From positions 1-64,000 of the forward strand of contig JAIPGA010000001.1 of the NCBI GenBank assembly GCA_021736445.1: 64,000 nt of DNA, in the 5' to 3' direction. Shown piece after piece: positions 25,691 to 33,952 of this stretch; within the stretch, counting starts at the first letter, position 1; each line of letters begins with the position of its first letter. Origin of the DNA: Synergistales bacterium. GTDB lineage: Bacteria > Synergistota > Synergistia > Synergistales > Aminiphilaceae. The notes beneath the pieces were generated by a model. The model made no database searches, was not told the origin of the DNA, and worked only from the letters and a program-made list of their open reading frames with translations. A program made the position numbers and the translations under genes.

Positions 25691-26560
25691 ATGGCTGAGT
25701 TTAGCATCGCCTTCATTGGCGGAGGCCAGGCGGCGGTGACACTGATGCGGGGATTCGAAAAACTCGGGTTTCCCGTTGCCGGAGTGATGGATATCGATCC
25801 GAACGCACCGGCAATCAAGGCGGCGGAGCGTGACGGTGTGCCGACAACACAGGATCTGGATCAGCTCCTCGCCGTTGATGCCGATCTTTTCATCGAGGTA
25901 ACGGGGAAACCAGAGGTGGTCAGCGAGGTCCAGGAGAAGAAGAAGGAGTCCGCCGGTTTCCTCAGTGCCGAACAGGCCCGCTTTATTTATGAGATTATGG
26001 AACGGGAGCAGGAATCACAGCGGGTCATCCATGAGCAGATCCACAACCTCTCCAGGCTCCAGCAGGAGGTGCGTGCGGTGATCGATCCCTTCCGCAACAG
26101 TGTGAAGGGGCTCACGGAGGGGAACAGCAAGGTGGAGCAGCTTCTCCTGCCGCTGCCGGACAAGATGCAGGAGATGGCCAGTCGTACGGAGCAGATGGAC
26201 GATATCGTCAATTCGATCCAGGGGTTCGCGAAGCACACGAAGGTGCTGGGGTTGAACGCATCCATCGAGGCCTCCCGAGCCGGTGAGGCGGGGAAGGGGT
26301 TCTCTGTCGTGGCGGAGCAGGTGCGGCAGCTCGCCGATGATATCGCACGATCGACGCTGCATATCAGCGAAACACTCACCGGATTCGGCGTGATGCTCCC
26401 CGAGCTGAAAGAACCTGTTCAGGAGATCACGACACTGGCCAAGGGCCGCGTGGACCAGATCGCCGGCCTGGATGACTTCATCGATTCGCTTGTTCACTCG
26501 CTCGAAGAGATGCTGCAGGTGGAGCGGAACCTCTCCGCCCTGGCTGACGGGGAGGAGTGA
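25691..26560 (+). CDS. Cytoplasmic chemoreceptor with N-terminal Rossmann-like domain
   Basis: A 289-residue soluble protein without membrane segments. Residues 3-80 look like a dinucleotide-binding domain: FSIAFIGGGQAAVTL (glycine-rich turn), an acidic end to strand two in VAGVMDIDP, then DADLFIEVTGKPEV, similar to the NAD-binding domains of homoserine or aspartate dehydrogenases. A linker (FLSAEQARFIYEIMEREQ) leads to a short methyl-accepting signalling hairpin with the tip-like LNASIEASRAGEAGKGFSVVAEQVRQLAD near 187-216. It probably reports NAD(H), CoA or a metabolite to CheA/CheW. No enzyme domain follows, so the head is likely a sensor. Start ATG at 25691 with AAGGGG upstream. Confidence 0.8.
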   Translation: MAEFSIAFIGGGQAAVTLMRGFEKLGFPVAGVMDIDPNAPAIKAAERDGVPTTQDLDQLLAVDADLFIEVTGKPEVVSEVQEKKKESAGFLSAEQARFIYEIMEREQESQRVIHEQIHNLSRLQQEVRAVIDPFRNSVKGLTEGNSKVEQLLLPLPDKMQEMASRTEQMDDIVNSIQGFAKHTKVLGLNASIEASRAGEAGKGFSVVAEQVRQLADDIARSTLHISETLTGFGVMLPELKEPVQEITTLAKGRVDQIAGLDDFIDSLVHSLEEMLQVERNLSALADGEE

Positions 26561-26575
26561 GAGGACAGTGCGCAG

Positions 26576-26603
26576 AAGCGGTAGGGAACATTCCCTACCG
26601 CTT
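26576..26603. terminator. Bidirectional terminator containing the ftsZ stop codon
   Basis: A perfect 13-base-pair inverted repeat (26576-26588 and 26591-26603, loop CA) lies between the convergent chemoreceptor and ftsZ genes. The ftsZ stop codon (26595-26597) is inside the stem. T-rich sequence follows on the plus strand. Confidence 0.65.
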
Positions 26604-27779
26604 GTAGTAGTTGGTTTGTTTCGGAACAGGCCGCCTCCGGATAGTGGAAGACCCGTCTTCCGAAACCTCCACGGGCCGTTGATCGCTCTGTTCGTCGTCT
26701 TTCTGCCGTTTGCGGCGGACAGGCCCCTGGGGGGAGGAGGATTGCGGCTGCCCCCGCGATCCCAGGATGCTTTCGATCTTTCGGCCCTCGGGGTGCGCAT
26801 CGCCTGCCGGAAAGCCGGTGGCGATGACCGTGATCTCCACGGCGTCCTCGAGCTGCTCGTTCATATTGTGTCCCCAGATGATGGTTGCCTCTTCATCTGC
26901 CGCTTCCGTGATCAGGGAGGCGGCTTCGTTGACCTCGTTGAGTTTCATGTCCTGGGAACCGGATATGGTGAACAGGACCCCCTTGGCCCCACGGAGGCTT
27001 GTTTCCAGAAGCGGACAGGAGATGGCACGGCGGGAGGCGATACTGACCCGTTCCTCCCCCCGGGCTTTGCCCGTACCGAAAAAGGCCGTTCCCGCGTCGG
27101 AGAGCACGGTTCTGACATCGGCAAAATCCACATTGATCAGCCCCGGGCTGACGATCAGATCGATCACGCCCGCCACAGCCTTGCTGAGGATGTCGTCGAC
27201 CATGGAAAAGGCGTCCAGCAGGGATGTGTTGGAGTGGACGATGTCGAGAAGCCTGTCGTTGGGGATCACGACCAGTGCGTCCACGGCATCGCGGAGCTCC
27301 TGGAGCCCCTCCTGTGCCTGTTTCATTCTCCGTTGGCCCTCGAAGGTAAAGGGGCGCGTAACGATCCCGACGGTCAATGCGCCTACGTCACGTGCGGCCT
27401 TGGCGACCACGGGGGCAGCCCCGGTTCCCGTCCCGCCGCCCAGCCCGGCGGTGAGAAAGACCATATCGGCTCCCTCCAGGGAGCCCTTGATCTCCTTGGC
27501 GGACTCCATCGCTGCCTTGCAGCCGATTTCCGGATTGGCCCCAGCTCCAAGCCCCTTTGTCAGCTCCAGTCCCACCGGAATCTTCGTGTCTGCCGATGAC
27601 TGCTCGAGATGGGCCATATCGGTGTTGATCGCCAAATAATTGACGTCGCGCCGCTGGGTGGTGATCATGTGGTTCAGCGCATTCCCTCCACCGCCCCCTA
27701 TGCCGACAACCCGCAGATCTTCCTTTCCGGGCTCCTTGGGCGCGGCGGCAAAGCTTCCAAACTGATTGCGGCCTCTCAT
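26595..27779 (-). CDS. ftsZ: Cell division protein FtsZ with atypical C-terminus
   Basis: A 394-residue tubulin-like GTPase that forms the division ring. Present are VVGIGGGGGNALN near 25, the GTP signature GGGTGTGAAPV near 117, and the T7 loop NVDFADV near 220 that completes the partner's catalytic site. After about residue 330 comes a charged linker rich in Gln, Ser and Arg. The usual terminal peptide that binds FtsA or ZipA (D-I-P-x-F-L-R-R type) is not visible; the protein ends RRRPVPKQTNYYKR. It is not beside ftsA or mur genes, which is unusual. GGAGG lies 10 bases before the start. Confidence 0.93.
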   Translation of the reverse strand: MRGRNQFGSFAAAPKEPGKEDLRVVGIGGGGGNALNHMITTQRRDVNYLAINTDMAHLEQSSADTKIPVGLELTKGLGAGANPEIGCKAAMESAKEIKGSLEGADMVFLTAGLGGGTGTGAAPVVAKAARDVGALTVGIVTRPFTFEGQRRMKQAQEGLQELRDAVDALVVIPNDRLLDIVHSNTSLLDAFSMVDDILSKAVAGVIDLIVSPGLINVDFADVRTVLSDAGTAFFGTGKARGEERVSIASRRAISCPLLETSLRGAKGVLFTISGSQDMKLNEVNEAASLITEAADEEATIIWGHNMNEQLEDAVEITVIATGFPAGDAHPEGRKIESILGSRGQPQSSSPQGPVRRKRQKDDEQSDQRPVEVSEDGSSTIRRRPVPKQTNYYKR

Positions 27780-27844
27780 GGGGTCGGAATCCTCCCCTTC
27801 ACTTGTCTTGGGTTCTGTTGTTCGGCGTCCTGCCTACGCCATGC

Positions 27845-27853
27845 ATTCTAGCA
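27845..27853 (-). promoter_or_regulatory. Extended -10 promoter candidate for ftsZ
   Basis: On the minus strand TGCTAGAAT gives an extended -10 with five of six matches, about 65 bases upstream of the ftsZ start. No clear -35 is seen. Confidence 0.45.
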
Positions 27854-27863
27854 CTTCTTTCTC

Positions 27864-27890
27864 TTTGACGAGAACCGCCCATGCTATAAT
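27864..27890 (+). promoter_or_regulatory. Extended -10 promoter for the radical SAM gene
   Basis: TGCTATAAT (27882-27890) is a full extended -10. TTTGAC (27864-27869) lies 15 bases before the hexamer. The start codon is 58 bases downstream. It diverges from the ftsZ promoter candidate. Confidence 0.6.
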
Positions 27891-27947
27891 ACGCAACATC
27901 TGCATCGCTGGTACCGCCAGACCTCGCCGATAGGTGGCGTTTGCTTC

Positions 27948-29216
27948 GTGGACTACTGGAACATTCTCTCCCGCCTGCAGGGAAAGCGTATCCTCGGCAT
28001 CAATCCCCCGGTACGGGATTTTGCCTTTTTCGATCTCTGGGCGAAACCGGTTGGATTGCTGTCACTCCTGTTCCAGTTGCGGAACCAGGGAAACGCTGTG
28101 GAACTTGTTGACGCTGTCCATGAAGCGAGGACAAAGCCCATCAGCTATGGGCGGTGGAAGACAGGGCGGGAAGAGATCGCCAAACCCGCTCCATACAGGG
28201 GGACGACGCGCCGGTACTTTCATTTCGGTCTTACCGAGGATGCCCTCACCAAACGGCTGCAGGGGGTGGAACCCCCGGACCTGATACTGCTCACCTCCAT
28301 GATGACCTACTGGTATCCCGGTGTCTTCTGGTGTGTCCGCGTACTTCGGAGGGTCTTCCCCGAAATTCCCATTCTCCTCGGAGGTGTCTATGCGCGGCTC
28401 TGCCCCGAGCATGCGGCCGCCTCGGGCGCCGACATGATACAGAGCGCCCCTCTGCCGGTTCAGGAAGATCCGGAGGCCTTCACGCTCTACGAGCGACCGG
28501 GATATGTGGCGGTCCGGAGTTCGAGCGGCTGTCCCTATCGTTGCTCCTACTGCGCCTCCCGGGTGCTCGACGGTTCCTACCGCCACTATCCTGTCGAGGA
28601 ACTGGTTGCCGGCGTGCGTCGCGTCATCGACCGGTTCGGGTGCGCCGATCTCGCCTTTCTGGACGATGCGCTCCTGGTCGGTAAAGAGGAGCACTTCTAC
28701 CCTCTCTGCGACGCGCTCCGCGCCGGCCACAGCAACCTGCGGCTGCACACACCCAACGGGCTGCACCTGCGGGAGATCGACAGCACCTGCGCAGACGTCC
28801 TCTACGGAACGGGATTCCGGACGATCCGCCTGAGCCTGGAGGGAACCGATGCATGGACCATGTCGCAGAGCTCTGCGAAAATGGAGAAGGCCCACTACTG
28901 TCGTGCGGTGGACGCCCTCCGCAGGGCGGGTTACAGGAATAGAGACCTGGAAACCTATATTCTTGTCGGGATGCCGGGGCAGAGTGTCCGGGCTATCGAG
29001 GACAGTATCGCCTTCGCGAAGGACTGCGGAGGAAGGGTGAAGCTCGCCCAGTATTCACCGATTCCGGGAACGTCGTTTTTCAGGGAAATCGCAAAGCAGG
29101 TTCCCGCCATCCGGGAGGAGCCGCTTTTGCAGAACAACACCGTCTTCGCGACCCAAGTGGGGAAGATCTTTTCGGCGGAGACCTTGCAGCGACTCAAGGA
29201 TATTGCCCATGCCTGA
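27948..29216 (+). CDS. Radical SAM protein with N-terminal B12-like domain
   Basis: A 422-residue enzyme. Residues about 15-150 resemble the cobalamin-binding fold seen before radical SAM domains (NPPVRDFAFFDLWAKPVGLLSLL; ILLTSMMTYWYPG) but lack a DxHxxG motif, so B12 need not bind. The radical SAM core has the cluster motif CPYRCSYC near 194-201 and a later ILVGMPGQS. The substrate is unknown; modification of a small molecule, lipid or RNA is possible. The start is a GTG at 27948 with AGGTGG upstream. It is followed after 13 bases by a small membrane protein gene. Confidence 0.82.
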   Translation: MDYWNILSRLQGKRILGINPPVRDFAFFDLWAKPVGLLSLLFQLRNQGNAVELVDAVHEARTKPISYGRWKTGREEIAKPAPYRGTTRRYFHFGLTEDALTKRLQGVEPPDLILLTSMMTYWYPGVFWCVRVLRRVFPEIPILLGGVYARLCPEHAAASGADMIQSAPLPVQEDPEAFTLYERPGYVAVRSSSGCPYRCSYCASRVLDGSYRHYPVEELVAGVRRVIDRFGCADLAFLDDALLVGKEEHFYPLCDALRAGHSNLRLHTPNGLHLREIDSTCADVLYGTGFRTIRLSLEGTDAWTMSQSSAKMEKAHYCRAVDALRRAGYRNRDLETYILVGMPGQSVRAIEDSIAFAKDCGGRVKLAQYSPIPGTSFFREIAKQVPAIREEPLLQNNTVFATQVGKIFSAETLQRLKDIAHA

Positions 29217-29229
29217 GGAGGGTCTGCAG

Positions 29230-29496
29230 ATGGAAAAGGAACAGGAACAGGGGCACCAGCGGTACACAGGTGACCAGAAGGGGCCTGTGCAGATGCACAT
29301 CGCCACGGAGGTGCTCCATGATCTGATCGAGCTGCCCCGGAAACGCAGACTGCGCACCAAGGTGTTGTATTCCGTCAGCGTGTTCACCGGAACGGTGCTG
29401 ATATGGTCGGGGCTATGGTCCATTGTCTCCACGATCCCGGTCCTGCGGATTCCTGTTGTATCGCTCCTGGTGACAGGGTACTTCTTCCACCGATAA
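29230..29496 (+). CDS. Small membrane protein of unknown function
   Basis: An 88-residue protein with a charged N-terminal half (about 1-45) and one or two hydrophobic segments (about 48-86) separated by a short turn. Start ATG at 29230 fits the GAGGAGGG site seven bases upstream; an earlier ATG overlapping the radical SAM stop is less well placed. Probably co-transcribed with the radical SAM gene. Not recognised. Confidence 0.6.
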   Translation: MEKEQEQGHQRYTGDQKGPVQMHIATEVLHDLIELPRKRRLRTKVLYSVSVFTGTVLIWSGLWSIVSTIPVLRIPVVSLLVTGYFFHR

Positions 29497-29550
29497 GAGA
29501 AGGGTTGTTGACGGTGGTGCTACGGCACCGCGAGTACAGATATTGGGGTG

Positions 29551-29979
29551 ATGGAATTGGCCCGGAAATACGCGAAGCGACTGCTCGTATTGCGCGAGGA
29601 AGTGCTGCAGTTCAAAGAGGCGGCAGAAAAGATCCAACAGCGGGAGTCCTCGTTAAGCAAGGAAGAGAACCGCTTCCTGTCGGCCCTGTCGGCGCTGGTG
29701 TCCATCAGCGGCGCAAAGGTGACCTTTCCCTATGGCTGCATGCGTTTTGTCGTCCAGATGGGTACCAAGGGGAAGTATATGACCAGCTATACACTTGAGA
29801 CTCCGGACGCCGAAATGGAGGAGTATATCAACGAATTTGGGCTCTCCCAGACGACAGCGAAGAGTCTCTATATTCTGGAACATTCCGATGCCATCGTGGA
29901 TGCGTGTATCGAAGCCCTGAAAGAGAGGAATGAGGATCTCAACCAGTCGATCTCCCGCCTGGACCAGACCCTCGCTTAG
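29551..29979 (+). CDS. Hypothetical protein, coiled-coil type
   Basis: A 142-residue soluble protein. The first 40 residues and the last 25 are heptad-like helices; a compact middle contains VTFPYGCMRFVVQMG. The ATG at 29551 or the GTG just before it may start translation, but the ribosome site is weak. It ends 40 bases before a very strong hairpin. No family recognised. Confidence 0.55.
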   Translation: MELARKYAKRLLVLREEVLQFKEAAEKIQQRESSLSKEENRFLSALSALVSISGAKVTFPYGCMRFVVQMGTKGKYMTSYTLETPDAEMEEYINEFGLSQTTAKSLYILEHSDAIVDACIEALKERNEDLNQSISRLDQTLA

Positions 29980-30019
29980 GAGTCTGCCGGACACCCTGGT
30001 TCCGTGATGTGTGATATGA

Positions 30020-30068
30020 ACACAACACTGTCGGGGCGGCCACAGTGGCCGCCCCGACAGTGTTGTGT
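30020..30068. terminator. Very strong bidirectional terminator (22-base-pair stem)
   Basis: Perfect arms at 30020-30041 and 30047-30068 with a 5-base loop lie between the convergent hypothetical gene and the mechanosensitive channel gene. The plus strand continues with a pyrimidine-rich stretch. Confidence 0.75.
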
Positions 30069-30089
30069 CTGTCTCCCTTTGGTTGGTGC

Positions 30090-32435
30090 TTATTCTTCCT
30101 TTTCGGGGAAACGTGGTGTGCTGCCCCCGGATGATGACGCGGCAGAGGGGGGCGTGTCCAGATGGACATCCATCTGGGGGTACGCGATGGTGATGTGGTG
30201 CCGGCGGAAGAGACGTGTAATGGCAAAACGCATCTCGCTCTGCACCTTGAACCCGAAGGCGGTATTCATGTCCACCCAGAAGTAGAGGTCGAAGATCAGC
30301 GCGCTGTCGCCGAAGTCCCTGAAGATGACAAAGGGCGCCGGATCCTTGAGCACCTTGATATTGCTGTTCGCCACCTGCAGGAGGAGTTCGCGTACCAGCT
30401 CGACGTCGTCATCGTAGGAGACGCCCACGGTGAGGGTGTTGCGCATGCGTTTGTCGGAGTGGGTCCAGTTGATGATCTTGTGGTCCAGCATGTAGCTGTT
30501 GGGGATCAGGACATCGATATTGTTGAAATCCCTGATCCGGGTATATCGGGAGTCCACGTCCTGCACCGAGGCCAGTGTGCCGTCGATCTCCACAATGTCG
30601 TTGATGCGGAACGGACGCTGCAGCATGATCAGCACACCGCTGATGAGATTGCTCAGCAGCTTCTGGGCGCCGAAACCAAGACCGAGGGCGAAGGCACCGC
30701 CGAGGAAGGCGAAGGCTGTGAGCGGAATGTTGACGGTCCTCAGTGCGGCGAGGGTGAAGGAGAGAACCAGGACGAAAAAGAGCCCCCGCTGGATCGCCTG
30801 CGCCGCGTCCAGCTCCACGTCGAACTTGACGAGCAATCTCCGTTGCACAAGTCTGGAAAACATCCTGCTGAACATGAATCCCAGGATGATCAGAACGAGC
30901 GCAATGAACAGCTTCCCCACGGTCACGGCGTGGTCGCCGGCGGTCCACAGCTCGTAGTACCAGATACCCAGAAGCTTTTCCTTGGAGAAGGCGGAGACCT
31001 TCTGTGCGATCTGTACGGAACCGAGTCTTGATTCTACTTCTTTGAGCAGGCGCTGATTCAGGCTCTTGACAGACCGCATCATGGCGATCAGGTTGAGGTT
31101 GTGCTGGATCGTCTCCTTCAACGCCGCCACTTCGCTCTGGATATGCGGAACAAAGGGTTTGGGCAGATTCTCCTCCTGGAGAGTGTTCTGCGCGGTGGCC
31201 ATCTGTGATTGCACGGAGGACTGGAACTTCTCCTGGGAAAGGAGGCTTTCGTCGAGGCGTTTGTCGCGTTCCGCCGCATTGTCACGCAAGCTCCGCAGCT
31301 CGCCGGCGGAGTGCTTTTTCTGCAACAATGCGTAACGCTGGGTCCAGATATGCTTCCTGGTGTTGAGAAGATCCAGCATCATGTGCTTCTGCTCGAGAGC
31401 GCGCTGGTAGTAGTCCCTCCAGGCCCTCCGTTCACCAAGCTCCACCTCGGCGGCACGTTTCTCCTGTTCCTGGACCGCCTGGTCAACCTTTGTCTGTGCC
31501 CGCAGATAGGCCTTCTCCACCTTTTGCAGGTTCTCCTTGAGCCCTTCTATGCCCTTCTGGACATCCTGTATCTCCTCGTCGATGTGCTGGGTCTGCTTGT
31601 TCAGGTCCTCTTCGCTGTAGTGGAGATGCTCCTTGATCCAGGCGCTTGCCTGTTTGGTGATCTCCATTTTGTTGTCGAGAATGCTCTGTTCCGTTTCGAG
31701 GTTTGCGACGTGCCGGGTCTGGAAGGCGATCATCGCCTCTTCCACTTCTTCATTCAAAAGGGCGGAGTTGAGGTCCCAGGTGAGTTTCGGCGCAGCCTGG
31801 TCGGCGGCGACGGCGGCGACCTGTTCTTTCAGTCGCCTGATGCTCTGCTGTGTCTGGCCGAGCTGCTCCTTTGCCTTCTGGAGGCTTGTCTCGGCAAGCG
31901 TCAGGGCTGAGCTGGTGGAATCCTTCTGCTGCTGCAGGGTCTGGATGGTATCGAGATAGCTGTCGTAGAAGGAGAGCGCAAAGGGCGGCTCCTTTTCGAT
32001 CCCGTAGGCCTGCTCGGCTTTTGCATCCTGAAGCCGCTGCAGCTCCTTGGCGAGGGTCTCGCTCTTATCCAGCGCGGTGAGAAGGCGTTTGTAGAGGGTC
32101 TGCAGCGTACTGAGCGTGGTCGCCCGCTGTTGCAGCTCTTCCGCAGGCACCTCCGGCGGAGGCGGCGATTCGCCGGCGGCCTGGAGATTGGCGCGTTCAA
32201 TGCGTGTGTCGAGGTTCTCTATCAACGTTTCCAGCGTCTCTGGATCGGTAAGTTCCTGTTCCTTTTGTTCCGACAGCTTCACTGCCTCGGTTTTCGTTTC
32301 CTCTCCCGGCGACGGCGTTGCCTGCTGCGCGGGGATGGAGGACGCGGTACCGAACAAGAGGCACAGCATGATGGAGAGCATGCAGATTCCTGTATTGATT
32401 TGCCGGAGATTCACTGTATTTGGTGCACGCTTCAT
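30090..32435 (-). CDS. MscS-family mechanosensitive channel with long periplasmic coiled coil
   Basis: A 781-residue protein. A signal peptide (about 1-37) precedes roughly 440 residues of coiled-coil helices rich in Gln, Glu and Leu. Then come several membrane helices (about 500-620) and an MscS core: the pore-lining helix AFLGGAFALGLGFGAQKLLSNLISG, then FRINDIVEIDGTLASVQDVDSRYTRI and a cytoplasmic vestibule. This resembles the large MscK/YbiO/MscM members that release solutes on osmotic down-shock; the coiled coil may contact peptidoglycan or gate the channel. GGGAG lies before the ATG at 32433-32435. Confidence 0.9.
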   Translation of the reverse strand: MKRAPNTVNLRQINTGICMLSIMLCLLFGTASSIPAQQATPSPGEETKTEAVKLSEQKEQELTDPETLETLIENLDTRIERANLQAAGESPPPPEVPAEELQQRATTLSTLQTLYKRLLTALDKSETLAKELQRLQDAKAEQAYGIEKEPPFALSFYDSYLDTIQTLQQQKDSTSSALTLAETSLQKAKEQLGQTQQSIRRLKEQVAAVAADQAAPKLTWDLNSALLNEEVEEAMIAFQTRHVANLETEQSILDNKMEITKQASAWIKEHLHYSEEDLNKQTQHIDEEIQDVQKGIEGLKENLQKVEKAYLRAQTKVDQAVQEQEKRAAEVELGERRAWRDYYQRALEQKHMMLDLLNTRKHIWTQRYALLQKKHSAGELRSLRDNAAERDKRLDESLLSQEKFQSSVQSQMATAQNTLQEENLPKPFVPHIQSEVAALKETIQHNLNLIAMMRSVKSLNQRLLKEVESRLGSVQIAQKVSAFSKEKLLGIWYYELWTAGDHAVTVGKLFIALVLIILGFMFSRMFSRLVQRRLLVKFDVELDAAQAIQRGLFFVLVLSFTLAALRTVNIPLTAFAFLGGAFALGLGFGAQKLLSNLISGVLIMLQRPFRINDIVEIDGTLASVQDVDSRYTRIRDFNNIDVLIPNSYMLDHKIINWTHSDKRMRNTLTVGVSYDDDVELVRELLLQVANSNIKVLKDPAPFVIFRDFGDSALIFDLYFWVDMNTAFGFKVQSEMRFAITRLFRRHHITIAYPQMDVHLDTPPSAASSSGGSTPRFPEKEE

Positions 32436-32564
32436 GGGTCCACTCCCTCTTCAGTTTGCAGATACGCCATCAAGGTGGCCTCAGCCCATATCGGAGGCGA
32501 CAGCGATGTGTGGCTTTCCTAAAATGGCTATCGACTTTCCCGTGCTGATGAACTCCCCTTGCTT

Positions 32565-32596
32565 TTCCCCGGGAGAAGAAACCGGATCCCGGGGAA
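32565..32596. repeat. 10-base perfect inverted repeat upstream of the channel gene
   Basis: TTCCCCGGGA (32565-32574) and TCCCGGGGAA (32587-32596) are 12 bases apart, 130 bases before the channel start. It could be an operator or a transcript hairpin. Confidence 0.4.
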
Positions 32597-32818
32597 CCAG
32601 TGTACAGCTGGTGCACCCGCAATAGAGCCGGGGTGCGCTGTTGCGGAACTGCCGGAGGGTACTCCCTGCTCTGCGGCGTTGACAGTGTCGATGCGCTCCG
32701 GGACATCATTGCTCCGCACCGCTGGGGCTGGGTGGAGATACAGGGGTTCTCGCGGGGTCCAAAGAAACCCGACTCCGGGTGCTGCGGAGCGCGGTATCAC
32801 TATATTGTACTACAGAGC

Positions 32819-32861
32819 ACGACAGGGGAAGAAGGCCCGCCGGGCCCTCTTCCCCTGTCGT
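32819..32861 (-). terminator. Hairpin terminator after thioredoxin gene
   Basis: Arms at 32819-32838 and 32842-32861 pair over 19 of 20 positions (one A-C mismatch), loop GCC. It is 24 bases after the trxA stop; no strong T-run follows on the minus strand. Confidence 0.6.
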
Positions 32862-32885
32862 TGAGTTTGCGGGGCGGGAACGGGT

Positions 32886-33209
32886 TTAGCCGTTCAGGAG
32901 ACTGTCGGCCTTCTCCCTGATCGCTTTTTCGGTAACCTCTCCGCCGGTGATCCTCTCCTGGAGTTCGCCGTTTTTGTAGAAGAGGAAGGTGGGCACACCC
33001 ATAACGCGAAGGGAGATAACCAGACGACGGTTTTCGGCCACATTGAGCTTGCAGAACTTGACCTTGCCTTCGTACTCCTTGGCCATCTCTTCGACCTTCG
33101 GCATGATCTCCAGGCAGGGGCCGCACTTCGGGCCCCAGAGGTCCACGACAACAGGGATGTCGCTTTGCTGTACCTCTTCTTCGAAATTGTCCTTCGTTAC
33201 TTCAATCAA
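32886..33209 (-). CDS. trxA: Thioredoxin
   Basis: A 107-residue cytoplasmic dithiol protein. The active site reads WGPKCGPC near 30: CGPC is intact but the Trp usually just before it is Lys. The cis-proline is in MGVPTF. Two starts are possible. ATG at 33222-33224 would add five residues, but the bases ATGGAGGTG there look like the ribosome site for the TTG at 33207-33209, which gives the normal thioredoxin N-terminus (IEVTKDNFEEEV). I prefer the TTG. A long leader of nearly 190 bases precedes the gene. Confidence 0.9.
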   Translation of the reverse strand: MIEVTKDNFEEEVQQSDIPVVVDLWGPKCGPCLEIMPKVEEMAKEYEGKVKFCKLNVAENRRLVISLRVMGVPTFLFYKNGELQERITGGEVTEKAIREKADSLLNG

Positions 33210-33404
33210 AATGGTCACCTCCATAGTGATTCCGGCCTTCAGCCGGTTCCGGCGGGGGGCGATCCCCCGAAAAAAACAAATCCACAAAACAACCAAACGA
33301 TACCAATCTTTCCGTGCCGGTGCCTTGTGCGTAACCACAAAAGAAGGCTCGCAAGGACAAATAAATTGTGCAGCAGCACAAGCTGTTGCCCTCCGGCAGA
33401 CGAA

Positions 33405-33445
33405 AGGATAGCACTGCCGTCAGGATCTCTCAAGTTCTTGAGAGA
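33405..33445 (-). promoter_or_regulatory. Thioredoxin promoter with palindrome over the -35
   Basis: On the minus strand TTGAGA (33428-33433) and TATCCT (33405-33410, preceded by TG) are 17 bases apart. The -35 lies inside a 9-base-pair palindrome (33426-33445, two-base centre), a likely operator. The palindrome is also just past the TPR gene stop and could act as a weak terminator. Confidence 0.5.
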
Positions 33446-33451
33446 GGGAGA

Positions 33452-33952
33452 TCACCTCTCGAAGAGCAAATCCAGGATCTCCGCTCTGCTGTCCTTGAAT
33501 TCCCGCAGCTGACTGGCGCAAACCCGCGTTGTCGCCCTGTCGCCCACCCGGAAGCTCAGCAGCCCCAGCTGGTAGAGGGCGTTCCGATTGTCAGGGGCCT
33601 GCTCCAGAACGCGGCGGAATGCCGCGATGGCCTTGTCGGTTTCCTTGAGGGTGCCGTAGGCGAGCCCAAGCTTGTAAGAGATATCCGGGCTGGTCGGCGC
33701 GATGACCTGGGCCTTGCGGTAGTGCTCGATAGCCAGCTCGTACTCGAAGAGCCGATAGTAGAGGTCGCCCACCGTGACCTGGACAGGGGCGCTTCCGGGA
33801 CAGCGCGCGGCCTCCTGGAGCGCTTGGTCGAGCTGTGCCTCCTCCTTGATCGTAGCCTGGGCCTCCCGGGCCGGTGGCGCGCCCGCTGCCAGGAGTGCCG
33901 CGAGGATGACCAGGATGCACCCCCAGGTGGGAATGTCTGAACATCCGTTCAT
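33452..33952 (-). CDS. TPR-repeat protein, probably exported
   Basis: A 166-residue protein. A hydrophobic N-terminal segment (about 10-30, CILVILAALLAAG) acts as a signal or anchor. Two to three tetratricopeptide repeats follow (LYYRLFEYELAIEHYRKA; YKLGLAYGTLKETDKAIAAFRRVL; YQLGLLSFRVGD). These mediate protein contacts; partner unknown. The ATG at 33950-33952 has GAAAGGAGG upstream. Confidence 0.75.
   Translation of the reverse strand: MNGCSDIPTWGCILVILAALLAAGAPPAREAQATIKEEAQLDQALQEAARCPGSAPVQVTVGDLYYRLFEYELAIEHYRKAQVIAPTSPDISYKLGLAYGTLKETDKAIAAFRRVLEQAPDNRNALYQLGLLSFRVGDRATTRVCASQLREFKDSRAEILDLLFER

Larger units (their letters stand above)
32436..32885. other. 450-base intergenic region between thioredoxin and channel genes
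   Basis: It contains the thioredoxin terminator (32819-32861) and a 10-base inverted repeat (32565-32596). The open frames in it lack ribosome sites and family features. I see no RNA gene. Confidence 0.4.

Noticed and set aside
29497-29550. TTGACG before the 142-residue hypothetical gene as a promoter
   Set aside because: No -10 at 16-18 bases; the gene may be co-transcribed with the upstream genes.
32528-32800. 90-codon minus-strand frame between trxA and the channel gene
   Set aside because: No ribosome site, Pro/Ser/Arg-rich translation, and it crosses the 10-base inverted repeat.
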